In this document: positions 1-11,110 of the stretch, piece after piece | Numbering within the stretch: position 1 is the stretch's first letter | Layout of the letters: each line of letters starts with the position of its first letter | Notes under the pieces: model-generated | The model's input: the letters and a program-made list of their open reading frames with translations, nothing else | Told to the model about the DNA's origin: nothing | Database searches by the model: none | Origin: Anolis sagrei | Taxonomy: Eukaryota > Chordata > Lepidosauria > Squamata > Anolidae | NCBI RefSeq assembly: GCF_037176765.1 | Contig: NC_090021.1 | Coordinates: 60,765,453 to 60,829,452 of the forward strand | Length of the DNA: 64,000 bases | Direction of reading: 5' to 3' | Position numbers and translations under genes: made by a program

Positions 1-440
1 CATCTGCCCTTGCGCTTTGCTATGCTGCTGAATATCTATGCCCAATGTGGAACTCATCTCGCCATGCTAAAACAGTGGGTGTGGCTCTTAATGAGACATG
101 CCGCATTATTACAGGGTGTCTACACCATACACCACTGCAGAAATTATAGTGTTTCCCTGCATCCATCGGGAAGTAGTGGCCATTAATGAAAGGACCAAGG
201 CATTGACATTTCCGGCCCATGTTCTGTCCAGATATCAGCAAGCATGCCAACGTCTTAAATCAAGAAACAGCTTCCTAAGATCTACAAAGATACTCGCAGG
301 AACACCCCAGCAAGGAAGAATCCAAAAGTGGCAGGCAAAAACACAGAAATGTGCCACCACACAAATCTCTGTTGTGACTGCCTTCCATCTGGAAATCTAT
401 GTCAACGTGAAACACCACGTGGATGAAGAATAGGTCTTCA
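1..440 (+). mobile_element. Non-LTR retrotransposon (LINE) 3' fragment, family A
   Basis: Degenerate coding DNA from the C-terminal part of a LINE reverse transcriptase. It aligns base by base with 47120-47760 on the plus strand and with 52581-52919 read on the minus strand. Shared marks are the block encoding KSRNSFLRS (about 255-285), the preceding ERTKA block, and the upstream segment encoding ALNET. The left end runs off the window. The clade is not certain; it is neither the BovB, CR1 nor L2 seen elsewhere here. Confidence 0.65.
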
Positions 441-477
441 CCATCATTTATGGGAGACAGTAATACTCGGCCACAAG

Positions 478-784
478 CAGGCCCGTAGCCAGGATTTCGT
501 TTCGGGGGGAGGGTGATTTTTGGGGGGGGGGGTTCGGGGGGGCTGAGTTTCGGGGGGGGGCTGAGTCTGAGTGAAAGAGGGTCTAACCTAGCAAACCTTT
601 TGTATCATTACCCCAATACCCCCATGCATATGGGATATATTGAGAATGGTGATCAGATCATGATATGAATAAACAACAGTTTAAATAATGCACCAGTAAG
701 GCCTTTTCGCGAACCACCATGAGAATTTCGGGGGGGGGGGGGCTGAAGCCCCTCAAGCCCCCCCCCCCCCCAGCTACATGCCTG
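478..784. mobile_element. hAT MITE, poly-G/poly-C type, with 8-bp target duplication
   Basis: Terminal inverted repeats CAGGCCCGTAGCC and (degenerate) GGCTACATGCCTG bound the element. The flanking 8-bp direct repeat gccacaag is perfect (470-477 and 785-792), the target-site signature of hAT transposons. The interior holds long G runs near the left end, C runs near the right, and an AT-rich core. A second copy in opposite orientation lies at 49365-49619. No transposase coding is left, so it is non-autonomous. Confidence 0.85.
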
Positions 785-1394
785 GCCACAAGTGATCACT
801 CTTATACCATATGCACAACAGACCTACAAGCACGACTCTGCTTAGCTGATGTCAGCTAGATATGACTATTATGCAAAACCATTCTGTATAAGGAGTGCAA
901 TTTTCTTTGTGGATGCAGCAAGTTTTTATGTCACCAGGATTCCTGGATCCTGCAAGATTTTAATCCCCATTGTACAATGATGGTTATAATTAGCGTTATG
1001 GGAAATTTCTGGGGACATGCTCAACCACACTTATTATTAAGTGCTACTCCCTAGGAATTAAGTCTTTATACTGAGAGTATGTAACAGAGTTTTATGCTTG
1101 GCAAAACAATCAAGACTGTTTTCCTCTTAGGCTGCCTTGTATTCACTATAACAGGCTTAACCGGAAGTTCTCTCACACACGTACATCACTTGATTCTCTA
1201 TTGTTTGGAGACTCAAGTGGGAAAACATGCATGTATCAATGAGTTCTCAAAGCACCCAAAGGGCACTTCTGTCTTTACAGAAGGAGAGGATTGTTATTTG
1301 GAAGAGAAGTAAATATGTTCAAATTGACTTCTTAGAAGAAGAAAAAAACCAAGTCCTTAATCTGACTCATTGACTTCAGGGAATGCTATCAGAC

Positions 1395-1790
1395 CTGTGA
1401 AAACCATTTCTATGTATGTTGCAAAAGCTGGATAGTAAAGAAATCTGATAGGAAGATATTCTACTCATTTGAAATGTGGTGCTTGAGAAGAGTTTGGATA
1501 CTGTGGATTGCTATAAAAAGCAATAAATGGGTCCTAGAGCAAATCAAGTCTGAACTCTCCCTAGAAGCCAACATGGCTAAACCGAGATGTTGGCCATATT
1601 TTGAGAAGACATGACTCACTAGAAAAGGCAATTGTGCTTGGTGAGGTAGAAGGCAGCAGGAAAAGAGGAGGACTACAATTCCAGATGGGTGGGCTCAATC
1701 AAGGAAGCCATGACTCTGAGTCTGCAAGATCTGAGCAGGGTAACTTGGAGGTTCATCGTTCATGGGGTTTGATGGCAGTTAACAACAATA
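1395..1790 (+). mobile_element. BovB (RTE) LINE relic
   Basis: Degenerate match to the 3' coding end of BovB. About 1475-1500 resembles the block encoding FELWCWRR, and 1601-1680 encodes RRHDSLEKAIVLGEVEG, close to the BovB tail motif. The better-preserved copy at 48945-49745 carries the same order of motifs. No usable reading frame remains. Confidence 0.65.
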
Positions 1791-2440
1791 ATATCGATTC
1801 CAAAAGAGCCACTGTCATGAAGTGGTTCAACTCTCAAGCTAGATCTCCAGGGGACCCCTTACCCATGGAAAAATACAGGCACACTTGGACAAGTTGAACT
1901 CTTTCCATCATGAGCACTAAGGCAAATCTTGCAAAGAAAACAATATAGCATAATTGTCATAAGATGGGAGTTGATTTGAAGACAGTTACTTAAAAACCTC
2001 AACACATACTGCATTTTCCAATAATACTTTAAGCTTCACCTTATTTCATCCATTCTGGAGCCATAATGGCTTTATCTTACTAAACGGTTAATAGTCCTAA
2101 AATGCTAGGTGACATCAGCATTGTGTCTGTTTAATACAGTCATAATCCTACATAGTCTATACATGTAGAAAGCATAGTTATTGTAACTGAGTGGTTGCCT
2201 CTCTCTCTCTCTCTCTCTCTCTCTTGCTTTGCAAGTATTGCCTTTTTGTTATTTGTTTATTGTATTGTTTGTAATGTAGAATGCATAGTTATTGTAACTG
2301 AAATTAAATGCAGTGGTTGCCTCTCAAAAATTAATGAACAAAAAGAAAACACTCAGTGATGCCTGAATGTCATGACATCATAGAACTTGTCCCAACTCTT
2401 TTAAAGACAAGCATGCCATCAGGAACAACAACATCTTCTC
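1791..2440. other. Gene-free stretch with (CT)n and a small duplication
   Basis: No coding signal. A (CT)n tract lies at 2199-2224. The sequence around 2163-2205 (agcatagttattgtaactga followed by gtggttgcctctc) recurs at about 2275-2328, so there is a local tandem duplication with a spacing near 112 bp. Confidence 0.6.
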
Positions 2441-2444
2441 TATC

Positions 2445-2910
2445 AGAAGCTATTATTATTATTCCCCTCTTTATCTCCCCAAAGGGGATGCAAAGTGGCT
2501 TGACATAAAAGCATTAGTATACAATTTAAAATATAAAAAAATGTGAGCATTAAAGTAGAATTAAACACATATGCCACTAAAAAAATTCATAGTTAAAAAC
2601 ATCAAAAAAACCACAGCATCCCCTTACTAGATCTTAAAGACTTTTATCTTTAAAAGCCTGCAGGAATAAAAAGGTTTTAGCTTGCCACCGGAAGGACAGC
2701 AGGCAAGGGGCCATTCTGGCTTCCCTGGGTAGAGAGGTCCAGAGTCGAGGGGAAGGAAGGCCCTCTCTCTTGTTCCCACCAACTGAGCTTGAGATGAAGG
2801 TGGGACCGAGAGAAGAGCCTCTCCTGAAGATCTCAGTGCCCGAGCAGATTCGTACAAGGAGATGTGGTCAGCCAAATAGCATGGACCTGACCGTCTAGGG
2901 CAGTGGTTCC
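2445..2910. repeat. Interspersed repeat, probably LINE-derived, antisense tail plus a conserved module
   Basis: Begins with an antisense LINE-tail type sequence (ccccaaaggggatgcaaagt), then AT-rich DNA, then a module around 2755-2860 (aaggccctctctcttgttcc, gtgggaccgagagaagagcc). The same module lies at about 4575-4700, so this is a dispersed family. At 2899 a hAT-like end (cagtggttcctaacctgtgg) begins, but no matching other end was seen. Confidence 0.45.
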
Positions 2911-3017
2911 TAACCTGTGGTATGTGGACCACCAGTTGCAATAAAAATAGTCCATGTTTCCTAAAGTCAGAAAAAAGATATCGATCCAAATATGCAACTT
3001 GCATTTTGACTTCTTAA

Positions 3018-3316
3018 GGTGAAGGTTAAGTCTAGTCGTGTCTGACTCTGGGGGGTGGTGCTCATCTTTACTTCTAAGTCGAAGAGCCGATGTTTTCTGT
3101 AGACACCTTCAAGGTCATGTGGCCGGCATGACTGCATGGAGCACCATTACCTTCCCACAGAAGCGGTACCTATTAATCCACTTACATTTGCATGCTTCTG
3201 AACTGCTTTGTTGGCAAAAGCTGGGAGCTCACCCCGCTCCCCAGATTCGAACCACCAACCTTTCAGTCAGCAAGTTCAGCAGCTCAGTGGTTTAACCCAC
3301 TGTGCCACCAGGGGGT
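3018..3316 (-). mobile_element. Sauria SINE, near full length
   Basis: Read on the minus strand: a tRNA-like head with the box B-like ggttcgaatctgggg (about 3240-3255), the body with gtaccgcttctgtgggaagg and catgaccttgaaggtgtcta, and a BovB-like 3' end (agtcagacacgactagactt) reaching 3018. This SINE is restricted to squamates and is mobilised by BovB-type LINEs, which are also present here. Divergence is moderate. Confidence 0.85.
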
Positions 3317-4236
3317 CCTACTTATTAGACTTCTGTAAATTTATTTTCTGTCTTTTTTGGGGTTGCTTGAGTCATATACTCAAAGTGACATAGTAGCATA
3401 TCTTCCATTGGAAGTTCATCCTGGTTACAGTGAGCCAAAACGACCTTGGATCAGGTAGTTGTTCGCTCACCAGTTCTCCTTTGTCAATCCACGTACACAC
3501 ACACCGCCAGTAGAGTACTTTCACTAGGAATGTATAGAAACCTAGATTACTTCCAGCATAAAATTATGAATTATTGGGTTTGCAGCATCACTGCCCTGTA
3601 GTGGATAAATCTCTACTTAGAACTGCTTTGGAAGCCAAACTGTCTGCTCACACGAGATCAGTAACAGTAAGGATTACTTTAAACTTAATTTTTATAAAGT
3701 TGCTTTGAGAAGAGAGGTTCATCAACTATTGAACTACAGACTTAAATGTCCTGCAGATATTCATGAGATGTAACTACTGCACCATTCTCTGTCGAGAAAT
3801 TGCTCCTGATGGCCAATGAGCCATGGCGGACACAGTTTCTGTGGCTGTGCATAAAATTTCCTGAGTAACACTGAATAGAAACAAGAAGCAGAGGCAATAA
3901 AATATATTGTCCACAAGATGTCAGCATTGAACTGCATCAAGTACTAATGCATCCTGTTTCAGCTGCAAAGTTAACTGGGGAAAAATGTTTAGAAAGTAAA
4001 TTTCTTGAAGCTACCCCTCCACCCTTGAGACTACCGGAGCAGGTTCATACTTAGGTTTCCCTCCCCTCCATGCCACAAAGGAATTCTTCAAGCACTATTT
4101 TATCTACATTTTTTTCTAAACAACAGTTTTGTCGGAAAATGTTTTTTTCTATTGGCCTTGAAGCATTTTTTTTAATGACCATTTGTCAGCTATCGATACC
4201 ATAAACTAAAATTTAAAACACTATATGTAGTATAAT
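3317..4236. other. Gene-free stretch, nothing recognised
   Basis: AT-rich sequence without convincing coding potential, TE ends or RNA genes. Confidence 0.4.
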
Positions 4237-4737
4237 ACTGTATTTATTTATTTATTTATTTACGATGTTTCTATCCTGCCTTTCTTGAACCTGAAGGTGA
4301 CTCAAGACGGCTTAAAACCAGGCATGCCTAACAATATAAATGCCTAACAATATAAAACCAATGCCTTCATTGTTAGTCTCATTGTCCATAAATCATCATC
4401 TGAGCCATTCCAATGTTCATTTTTGTCTGATACTGTGTTTGACTGTTGCATTAGATTCCAAAGGCTTGTTCAAATAGCAATAGTTTCACTTTTTTTCTGG
4501 AAGGTCAAGAGGGAGGGGGCTGATCGAATATCCCTGGTGAGGGCATTCCAAAACCAAGGGGCCATCACTGAGAAGGCCCTGTCTCTCGTTCCCGCCAGTC
4601 GTACCTGCAAAGAAGATGGGACCAAGAGCAGGGCCTCCCCTCCCCTATGAAACTCTTAGATGTTTCATAGGGAGAGATACGTTCGAACAGGTAAGCTTGG
4701 CCAGAACCGTTTAGAGCTTTATAGGCTAAAGCTTATA
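4237..4737. repeat. Interspersed repeat, same module as at 2445-2910
   Basis: Starts with (TTTA)n and an antisense LINE-tail type sequence (tttctatcctgcctttcttg). The module aaggccctgtctctcgttcc with a following gggaccaagagcagggcctc lies at about 4575-4640 and matches the module near 2755-2830. It ends near gagctttataggctaaagc. It is followed by about four imperfect tandem units of roughly 30 bp (aaccacaagttactactata, 4740-4820). Confidence 0.45.
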
Positions 4738-4837
4738 AACACAACCAAAAGTTCCTACTATAGAACACAACCACAAGTTACTACTATAGAACACAACCAT
4801 ACGTTACTACTATAGAACACAACCGGAGCGTCATACA

Positions 4838-5472
4838 GGGAACATGCCACCCCTCTGCTATGTCAGCTCCACTGGCTGCCGATCCAGTTCCGAGCATAAT
4901 TAAAAGTGCTGGTTTTGACCTATAAAACCCTATACGGCTCCGGCCCAGCGTATCTGTCCGAACGTATCTCCTTCTATGTCCCACCTCGGAGCTTAAGATC
5001 TTCTGGGGAGGCCCTGCTCTCGACCCCACCTTTGTCACAAGTGAGGCTGGTGGGGACGAGGGACAGGGCCTTCTCAGTGGTGGCCCCTCACCTCTGGAAT
5101 TCACTCCCCGAGGAAATTAGGTCATCGACATCCCTCCTTTCCTTTAGAAGGAAGTTGAAAACATGGATATGGGACCAGGCCTTTGGGTAATCTGGCAGAC
5201 TGACAAGGTAATGACGACCAAAGTTTGGAAAGGATTATGATAATGCTGAATGGACTTACAGATTTTTAGAACTCGGTGAACGTTAACCACTAGATTGGCT
5301 TTTCTTTTAGTTGTTATTGTATTAATTGATTGTTTTTAACTACTTGTGATTATTGCTGCTATGTATTTTACTTGTTGAATTGTTGGCATCGAATTGTGCC
5401 GGTTGTAAGCCGCCCTGAGTCCCGCCTAGGGGGTTGAGAAGGGCGGGGTAGAAGTACTCGAAATAAATAATT
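4838..5472 (+). mobile_element. L2 LINE, reverse transcriptase tail plus 3' UTR
   Basis: Encodes the typical L2 C-terminus: a block reading LHWLPIQFR near 4866-4895, then LVLTYKTLYGSGPAYLSE (4909-4960), RSLRSSGEALLS, GTRDRAFSVVAPHLWNSLP and FRRKLKTW up to about 5165. The non-coding 3' end follows, with the family signature taagccgccctgagtcccgc and a terminal aaataaataattaataa. It is 5' truncated, as is usual for LINEs. Confidence 0.8.
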
Positions 5473-6041
5473 AATAAGCCACAAGTTACTACTTTTCTTG
5501 TTCTTCAAATCCTCAGAGTTTTTTCCTTTGGAATGGCAAGTGAGCACTTTCTGCAAATTTGGGAAGAAGATGTCATAGTATATAGATTGTTTGGAGACTT
5601 TTGGTGCTCATAATGTCAAGCAGGACCTGAGATCCAGGGAAGACCAGCCTAGACTGCAAACCATTTTGCCTGAAGGGAGAAAATTAGGTCAGATGAACAC
5701 ATTTATGAAAGGATGTTTCTTTGTATCTATGCCCTCGTTGTTAAGAATGTCTGAATGTTCCTGAAAATAATCAGATGAGTCTAATATACCAAATGAATGG
5801 AGGGAAAGTAGAAATAAAGAGAACTAAAGAATTGGGCCAGTTAAGGGGATTAAAAGGTAAGAAGAAAAGGAAAGATCAGGGCTTTTGGCAGGGTAGATGA
5901 GAAATGGGGTTTGCACAATTTTTCCTTCTTTACGGTGTACAAAGGAGAGATAGAGGGCAGGAGTAAAATTATAGACCAGAATTTTGAAATTCATTGAAGG
6001 CACTGAACATAACTTTAGATGGCAATTTAACATGGTCATAA
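5473..6041. other. Gene-free stretch, nothing recognised
   Basis: No coding signal or repeat end recognised before the 13-bp target duplication of the Penelope-like element at 6042. Confidence 0.4.
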
Positions 6042-6054
6042 CAATTATATACCT

Positions 6055-7098
6055 GTATTGTCAAAGGCTTTCATGGCCGGAATCACTGGGTTGTTGTACG
6101 TTTTCCGGGCTATATGGCCATGTTCTAGAGGCATTTTCTCCTGAGGTTTCGCCTGCATCTATGGCAAGCATCCTCAGAGCTAGTGAGGTCTGTTGGAAGT
6201 AGGAAAAAGGGTTTATATATCTGTGGAAAGACCAGGGTGGGACCAGGAAAGACCAGGGTGCTTCTTGGCAGGGGGTTGGACTGGATGGCCCATGAGGTCT
6301 CTTCCAACTCTTTGATTCTATGATTCTATGAAAGGACTTTTGTCTGCTGGAGCAAGGTGTGAATGTTTCAACTGACCACCTTGATTAGCATTTAATGGCT
6401 TGGAAGTGCCTGGGGGGATCTTTATTTGAGAGGTGATTTGATGTGCCTGATTGTTTACTCTCTGTTGTTTTGCTGTTGTAATTTTTGAGTTTTTTAATAT
6501 TGGTAGCCAGATTTTGTTCCAAATGCAGCGCCCAAACACGAATCAAGGAACATGAAAGGCACTGCAGACTACTTCAACCAGAGAAGTCAGCCATAGCAGA
6601 GCACCTGATGAACCAGCCTGGACACAGCATATTATTTGAGAACACAGAAATGCTGGACCACTCTCACAACCACCATGTCAGACTACACAGAGAAGCCATT
6701 GAAATTCACAAGCATGTGGACAATTTCAACAGAAAGGAAGAAACCATGAAAAATGAACAAAATCTGGCTACCAGTATTAAAAAAACCAAAAAATTACAAT
6801 AGCAAAACAACAGAGAGTAAACAATCAGGCACATCAAATCACCTCTCAAAGAAAGAGCCCCCAGGCACTTCCAAGCCATTAAATGCTAATCAAGGTGGTC
6901 AGTTGAAACATTCACACCTAGCTCCAGCAGACAAAAGTCCGTTGTCCCACCCTGGTCTTTCCACAGATATATAAACCCATTTTCCTACTTCCAACAGACC
7001 TCACTACCTCTGAGGATGCTTGCCATAGATGCAGGCGAAACGTCAGGAGAAAATGCCTCTAGAACATGGCCATATAGCCTGGAAAACCTACAACAACC
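6055..7098 (+). mobile_element. Penelope-like retroelement with inverted arms and GIY-YIG tail
   Basis: Flanked by a perfect 13-bp direct repeat caattatatacct (6042-6054 and 7099-7111), so both ends are defined. The middle (about 6515-6755) encodes the C-terminal part of a Penelope GIY-YIG endonuclease, with RIKEHERHCRL, QPEKSAIAEH and REAIEIHKHVDNFNRKEE. The flanks are inverted copies of each other: 6055-6520 reads as the reverse complement of 6756-7098, apart from a CR1 fragment in the left arm (6243-6330). Terminal repeats in inverted form are known for Penelope-like elements. The reverse transcriptase region is absent. Confidence 0.8.
6243..6330 (+). mobile_element. CR1 LINE 3' end inserted in the Penelope arm
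   Basis: Contains ggcagggggttggactggat and ends in ttgattctatgattctatga, the ATTCTATG repeat that closes CR1 elements. The right Penelope arm lacks it (6937-6955 runs straight through), so the CR1 tail was inserted after, or carried separately into, the left arm. Confidence 0.8.
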
Positions 7099-7111
7099 CA
7101 ATTATATACCT

Positions 7112-7324
7112 CTCTCCAACATGCATGTACTTGTGTTAAAGATTTAGCTTTGTTGTTCTTATGTGTCTTCAAGTTGTTTCTGACTTAAAGCCATCCTGAG
7201 GTGAACCTTTTGTGTGTTTTATACCTAATGTATTTTATTTTGTGCTGCCATTGGCATTCCCTCATGTCCAAGTATGATTGCCTTCCAAGTGTAGGATCTT
7301 GGCGGTGAGTCCGTAGGTGACTGT
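7112..7324. repeat. Short SINE-like piece
   Basis: The stretch ttgttgttcttatgtgtcttcaagttgtttctgac (7153-7188) resembles the 3' end of the tRNA-derived SINE at 28440-28636 read in reverse. It is short and degenerate. Confidence 0.4.
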
Positions 7325-8280
7325 AGAGACCTATTCTTGATCCACATGTTCTTTCACTGTGAGGACATCATTTTCCAGATGGCAGTCCCAGTCAGGGTTG
7401 GCTTCACATGCCTTCCTCTTGACACATTTCTCCCTTTTGCCCTCCATTCGTGCCTCTTCAAATTCCACAGTACTGTTGGTAACAGCTGGCCTCCAGATAG
7501 AACGCTCTAGGACCAGGGCTTTCCAATTCTCGGTGTCTACATTATTTAAGGTTAGTTTTAAGCCCATCTTTAAATATATTTTCCTGACCACCATTCCATT
7601 ATTGATTCTTGAGTTGCGAGTACAGTAACTTCTTCGGGAGACGGTGATTGGGCATTCAGTCAATGTGACCAGTTCAGCGCAAGTTGATGGTGAAGGATCA
7701 TCGCTTCAATACTGGTGATCTTTGCTTCTTTCCAGAATGCTGACATTTGTTCGCCTGTCTTCCCAAAAGATTAACAGGATTTTTCAGAAGCAATGCTGAT
7801 GGAATTGTTCCAGAAGTTAAGTGTGACATCTGTAGACAGTCCACATATTGCAGGCATATAACAGGGTTGGGAGGACAATAGCTTTCTAAACAAGCATCTT
7901 GGTCTACCAACGAATGTCCCAATCCCCAATCTCTCTGCTTCATTCGAAAAAATGCTGCATTCTCGGAGTTCAGACGGTGTTGTATTTCAATGTCAATGTC
8001 GACTTTCGAGGAGAGGTGGCTGTCAAGGTAGCAGAAATGGTCATCATTTTCTAGTGTTACACTATTAAGCTGTATTTTTGGCATTACAGAAGAATTGGCT
8101 GGTGCCTGCTGAAAGAGCACTTTGGTTTTCTTGATGTTCAGTAAGAGGCCAAGCTTTTTGTATTCTTCTGCAAAGGTGTTTAGAGTGGCTTGTAGATGAT
8201 TTCTGTGCTCTATCCTGCTACTAAAGCGAGGTAAGAAATTGGAAGAAACAATAATCAATGTATTCTTCCCCTTTCCCACT
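7325..8280 (-). mobile_element. Degenerate LINE (RTE/R4-like) on minus strand
   Basis: On the minus strand about 8000-8220 encodes a reverse-transcriptase block with NIKKTKVLFQQAP, a NSVTLENDDHFCYLDS segment (family form KFTYLGS) and a following DIDIEIQHRLN, as in non-LTR elements that carry the palm-to-thumb 'YLGS' motif. A further downstream block near 7500 resembles the WESLALDRSxWR tail of the same elements. There are several frame breaks. It differs from the BovB, CR1 and L2 copies here; the clade is uncertain. Confidence 0.6.
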
Positions 8281-8510
8281 CTTGATCTATGTTTTTCATC
8301 TTATAAGTTAGGGGTGAGCAAGCCCATTTTCCTTCCCCATTTTCTTCCCTTTGCTGAAGGGCCACAGCACCACCTGAAACCCACACTGAAAACCATTTAT
8401 TTCATTAAAACTTTCTAAATAAACAAATCTGTAGAGCTTTGATTTAAAGAAGAATCACACATGGAGTCTTCTAAGAGGGGAGAAGGGGGTAAAAGAGGAC
8501 TTGGAACAAT

Positions 8511-8564
8511 TTCTTCTTCTTCTTCTTCTTCTTCTTCTTCTTCTTCTTCTTCTTCTTCTTCTTC
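8511..8564 (+). repeat. (TTC)n microsatellite, 18 units
   Basis: Eighteen uninterrupted TTC units. The purine strand is (GAA)n, a type able to form triplex DNA. The poly-leucine reading frame across it is an artefact of the repeat. Confidence 0.95.
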
Positions 8565-10196
8565 TAGTATTAGAAGTAATTATTTGTGGAGGCAGGGCCT
8601 GCACATTGTCCACTGTTAATATAGGCAACTACTATAGTTGCATAAACTCCGAACAAACAATATCGTCAATAATGAGTTACTAGCCTAGAGCCCTTGCTAG
8701 AGTAGACTAGTGTGTTGACTTGTCAATAGTTTAAAGACTGAAATATATGATCTTTCACAATGTGAAATTCTTATTCAAGAACTACCAAACTGGCACTATG
8801 AACAATCAATTTGCTAGTACAATTTTCAGGCTCAATATATATATATATATATGAATACATTTATAGCTCACAGGTCTTTTGTACTCTCTTCTAAGAATTT
8901 TCTTCGTTAAAAAGTTACATCTAGAGGAAGAAGTCTTTATTGGATTACAATTCATAATATTCCTCGCTACTAGCTATGCTAGATTTAGGAAAAGGGTATA
9001 ATCTATCCATACGTATCATTTTAAAATAATTTACAAACAAACAACCCTGCAATTATTTTTCATGAACTGTGCAAAATTCCAGTTTTAAAGCAATGCCCAA
9101 AACTGTGGCATATACTGAAGGGAATTTTAGCAAGTTAGTACTAAAAAAAAACAATGCAAGGCTTGTTATATCTTACTGATATTGTGTGTATTGAATGTAA
9201 ACTTGGAAGGGAAATTGACACGGGAGATCATGTGTGAGTTTGCAATGAATGCTGAAATGTGTTTGCAAACAAATTTATGGGGTGATGCATTCATTTCTGA
9301 AATATTTGCAGATGCTATAAGCCATTAAGGTCTTTTAAAAAGTAAAAGGATAAGCCATTTATTATAGCCACCCAAAAACATGTTTTGTAAGTTTTCAGAA
9401 TGTTGTCTTACATTTCACAGGCTTCCCACAGTTAAGTGATTAAATGTTGTGATAGAGACAAAGGTAACCGGAAGAGTATCTGCATGAAACGAGGACATAA
9501 AAGAAAACATTGCTAATTAGTAGAAGTGGCTGAAGATCTTGCTTAAGATTGAAGTACAATGAGAGTCACAGAAAACATTGCTTAACTTTTATGAACTCAT
9601 TGATATTGATATATTGTTCTGCTAAACTTACAACATGAGTTTGCAAACTTCAATACATTGTTTATAAGATCACAGCACTGCAAGATAGCATAAGGAGTGG
9701 CTTGCATCCTTTCAAAAATAATTTGCTTGTTGGTGTTTTCCAAAATCATCTGTCTTTTCTACTAGTGAAACCTTGCACTGGGCTGGCCGGAAAAGGTCTA
9801 GGTTTCATTTCCACATGAAGATTAGAAGGGATTGTCTCCTTTGTCTGACGGTATCAAGAGGGTAAGGTGAGTGGGTGTTATTTGACTACTTCCAAGGCTG
9901 TGTTTGAACAAAGCACAAGTCTAGACTAAATTGGCCCACTTGGATACTAAAAAGGGAAAGGGTCCTAAGCAGTCTGAAGTAAATCAAGCAGCTCTAGTAA
10001 CTTTAGAATCATAGCCTTAGAAGGGAATTTTCCAGGATTTGCCAAGAAGCAGCCTGGTCAAACCTGAACTCATCTAATAATTTAAAGAATCCACTTTATG
10101 GGTATCAAGACAGCAGCTACTTCTCATATACTACTGATAAAATAATTAGCACTCGAAGACTTATACAAATCCCATTTATGCAAGCTCAGCACGGAT
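8565..10196. other. Gene-free stretch, nothing recognised
   Basis: AT-rich DNA with a short (AT)n at 8835-8852. No coding signal, TE ends or RNA gene recognised. Confidence 0.4.
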
Positions 10197-10712
10197 TTGC
10201 GATGTTGTTTATTCAGTCACTGCCGACTCTTTGTGACCTCATGGACCAGCCCATGCCAGAGCTTCATCAGCCGTGGCCACCTCCAGCTCCTTCATGGGTG
10301 GGTCAGTCACTTCAAGGATATCATCCATCTTGCCCTTGATCAGCCCCTCTTCCCTTTTCCTTCCATTTCCCCCAGCATCATTATTTTCTCCAAGTTTTCC
10401 TGTCTTCTCATGATGTGGCTAAAATACTTCATCCCTCCAGTGAGCAGGTGGCATTATTTCCTGGAGTATGGACTGGTTGGATCTTCTTGCGGTCCAAGAC
10501 ACTCTCAGAATTTTCCTCCAACACCCCAGTTCAAAAGCGTCTATCTTCCTTCACTCAGCCTTCCTTATGGTCCAGCTCTTGCATCCATAGGTTACTATGG
10601 GGAATACCATTGCTTTAACTATGCGGACCTTCGTTGCCAGTGTGATGTCTCTACTCTTCACTATTTTATCGAGATTGGTCATTGCTCTTTTCATTGCTTC
10701 CCTTTGGGATAA
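10197..10712 (-). mobile_element. BovB LINE 3' region, antisense
   Basis: Plus-strand reading begins gttgtttattcagtcactgcc ... ctctttgtgacctcatggac, the reverse complement of the BovB 3' tail, and continues into its coding end (minus-strand sense). The Sauria SINE copies here share the same tail type. The copy is old, with many substitutions. Confidence 0.75.
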
Positions 10713-10980
10713 AATTTGCTGAATTTAAGTCACAAAATAATAAATAATAGGTTTTGGAGACATGTGAAATATAAGGACTGAAAGAGAAAGCAGAGCTTTT
10801 GGAGTACTGGAAAATGTATGTGTATTATTGAGAGCCTCATGAAAGCAAATACTTACTGGTTTGATGGTAATAAGCTCATAGCAGGTGCCATTATGGCTCA
10901 TGCAATCAGCAGATTGATATAATGTGGTGGAAAGCAGTCAGAAACCAAGATCTAACTGAACTTAGTTTTTGTCTTTAGAG

Positions 10981-11110
10981 CAGGCACCTTCTTAAACTGC
11001 AGCCTCCAGGTGTTTGAGCCTCTAACTCCCAGAATTCCTGACCACTTGACAAGCTGACTAGGGCTTCTGGAGGCCCAAACAGTTGGAGGGCCGCAGTTTG
11101 AGGATGCCAG
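10981..11110. mobile_element. Palindromic hAT-type MITE (family C)
   Basis: The left arm caggcaccttcttaaactgc and right arm gcagtttgaggatgccag are inverted copies, and inside them cagcctccaggtgtttgagc pairs with aacagttggagggccgcag. The flanks tctttaga and tcttaaaa are a possible decayed 8-bp target duplication. Confidence 0.65.

Noticed and set aside
98-433. 111-codon open stretch at the window start
   Set aside because: Out-of-frame and partial reading of a decayed LINE found in two other copies in the window.
8501-8683. Open stretch with poly-leucine, looking like a signal peptide
   Set aside because: Translation of the (TTC)n/(CTT)n microsatellite.
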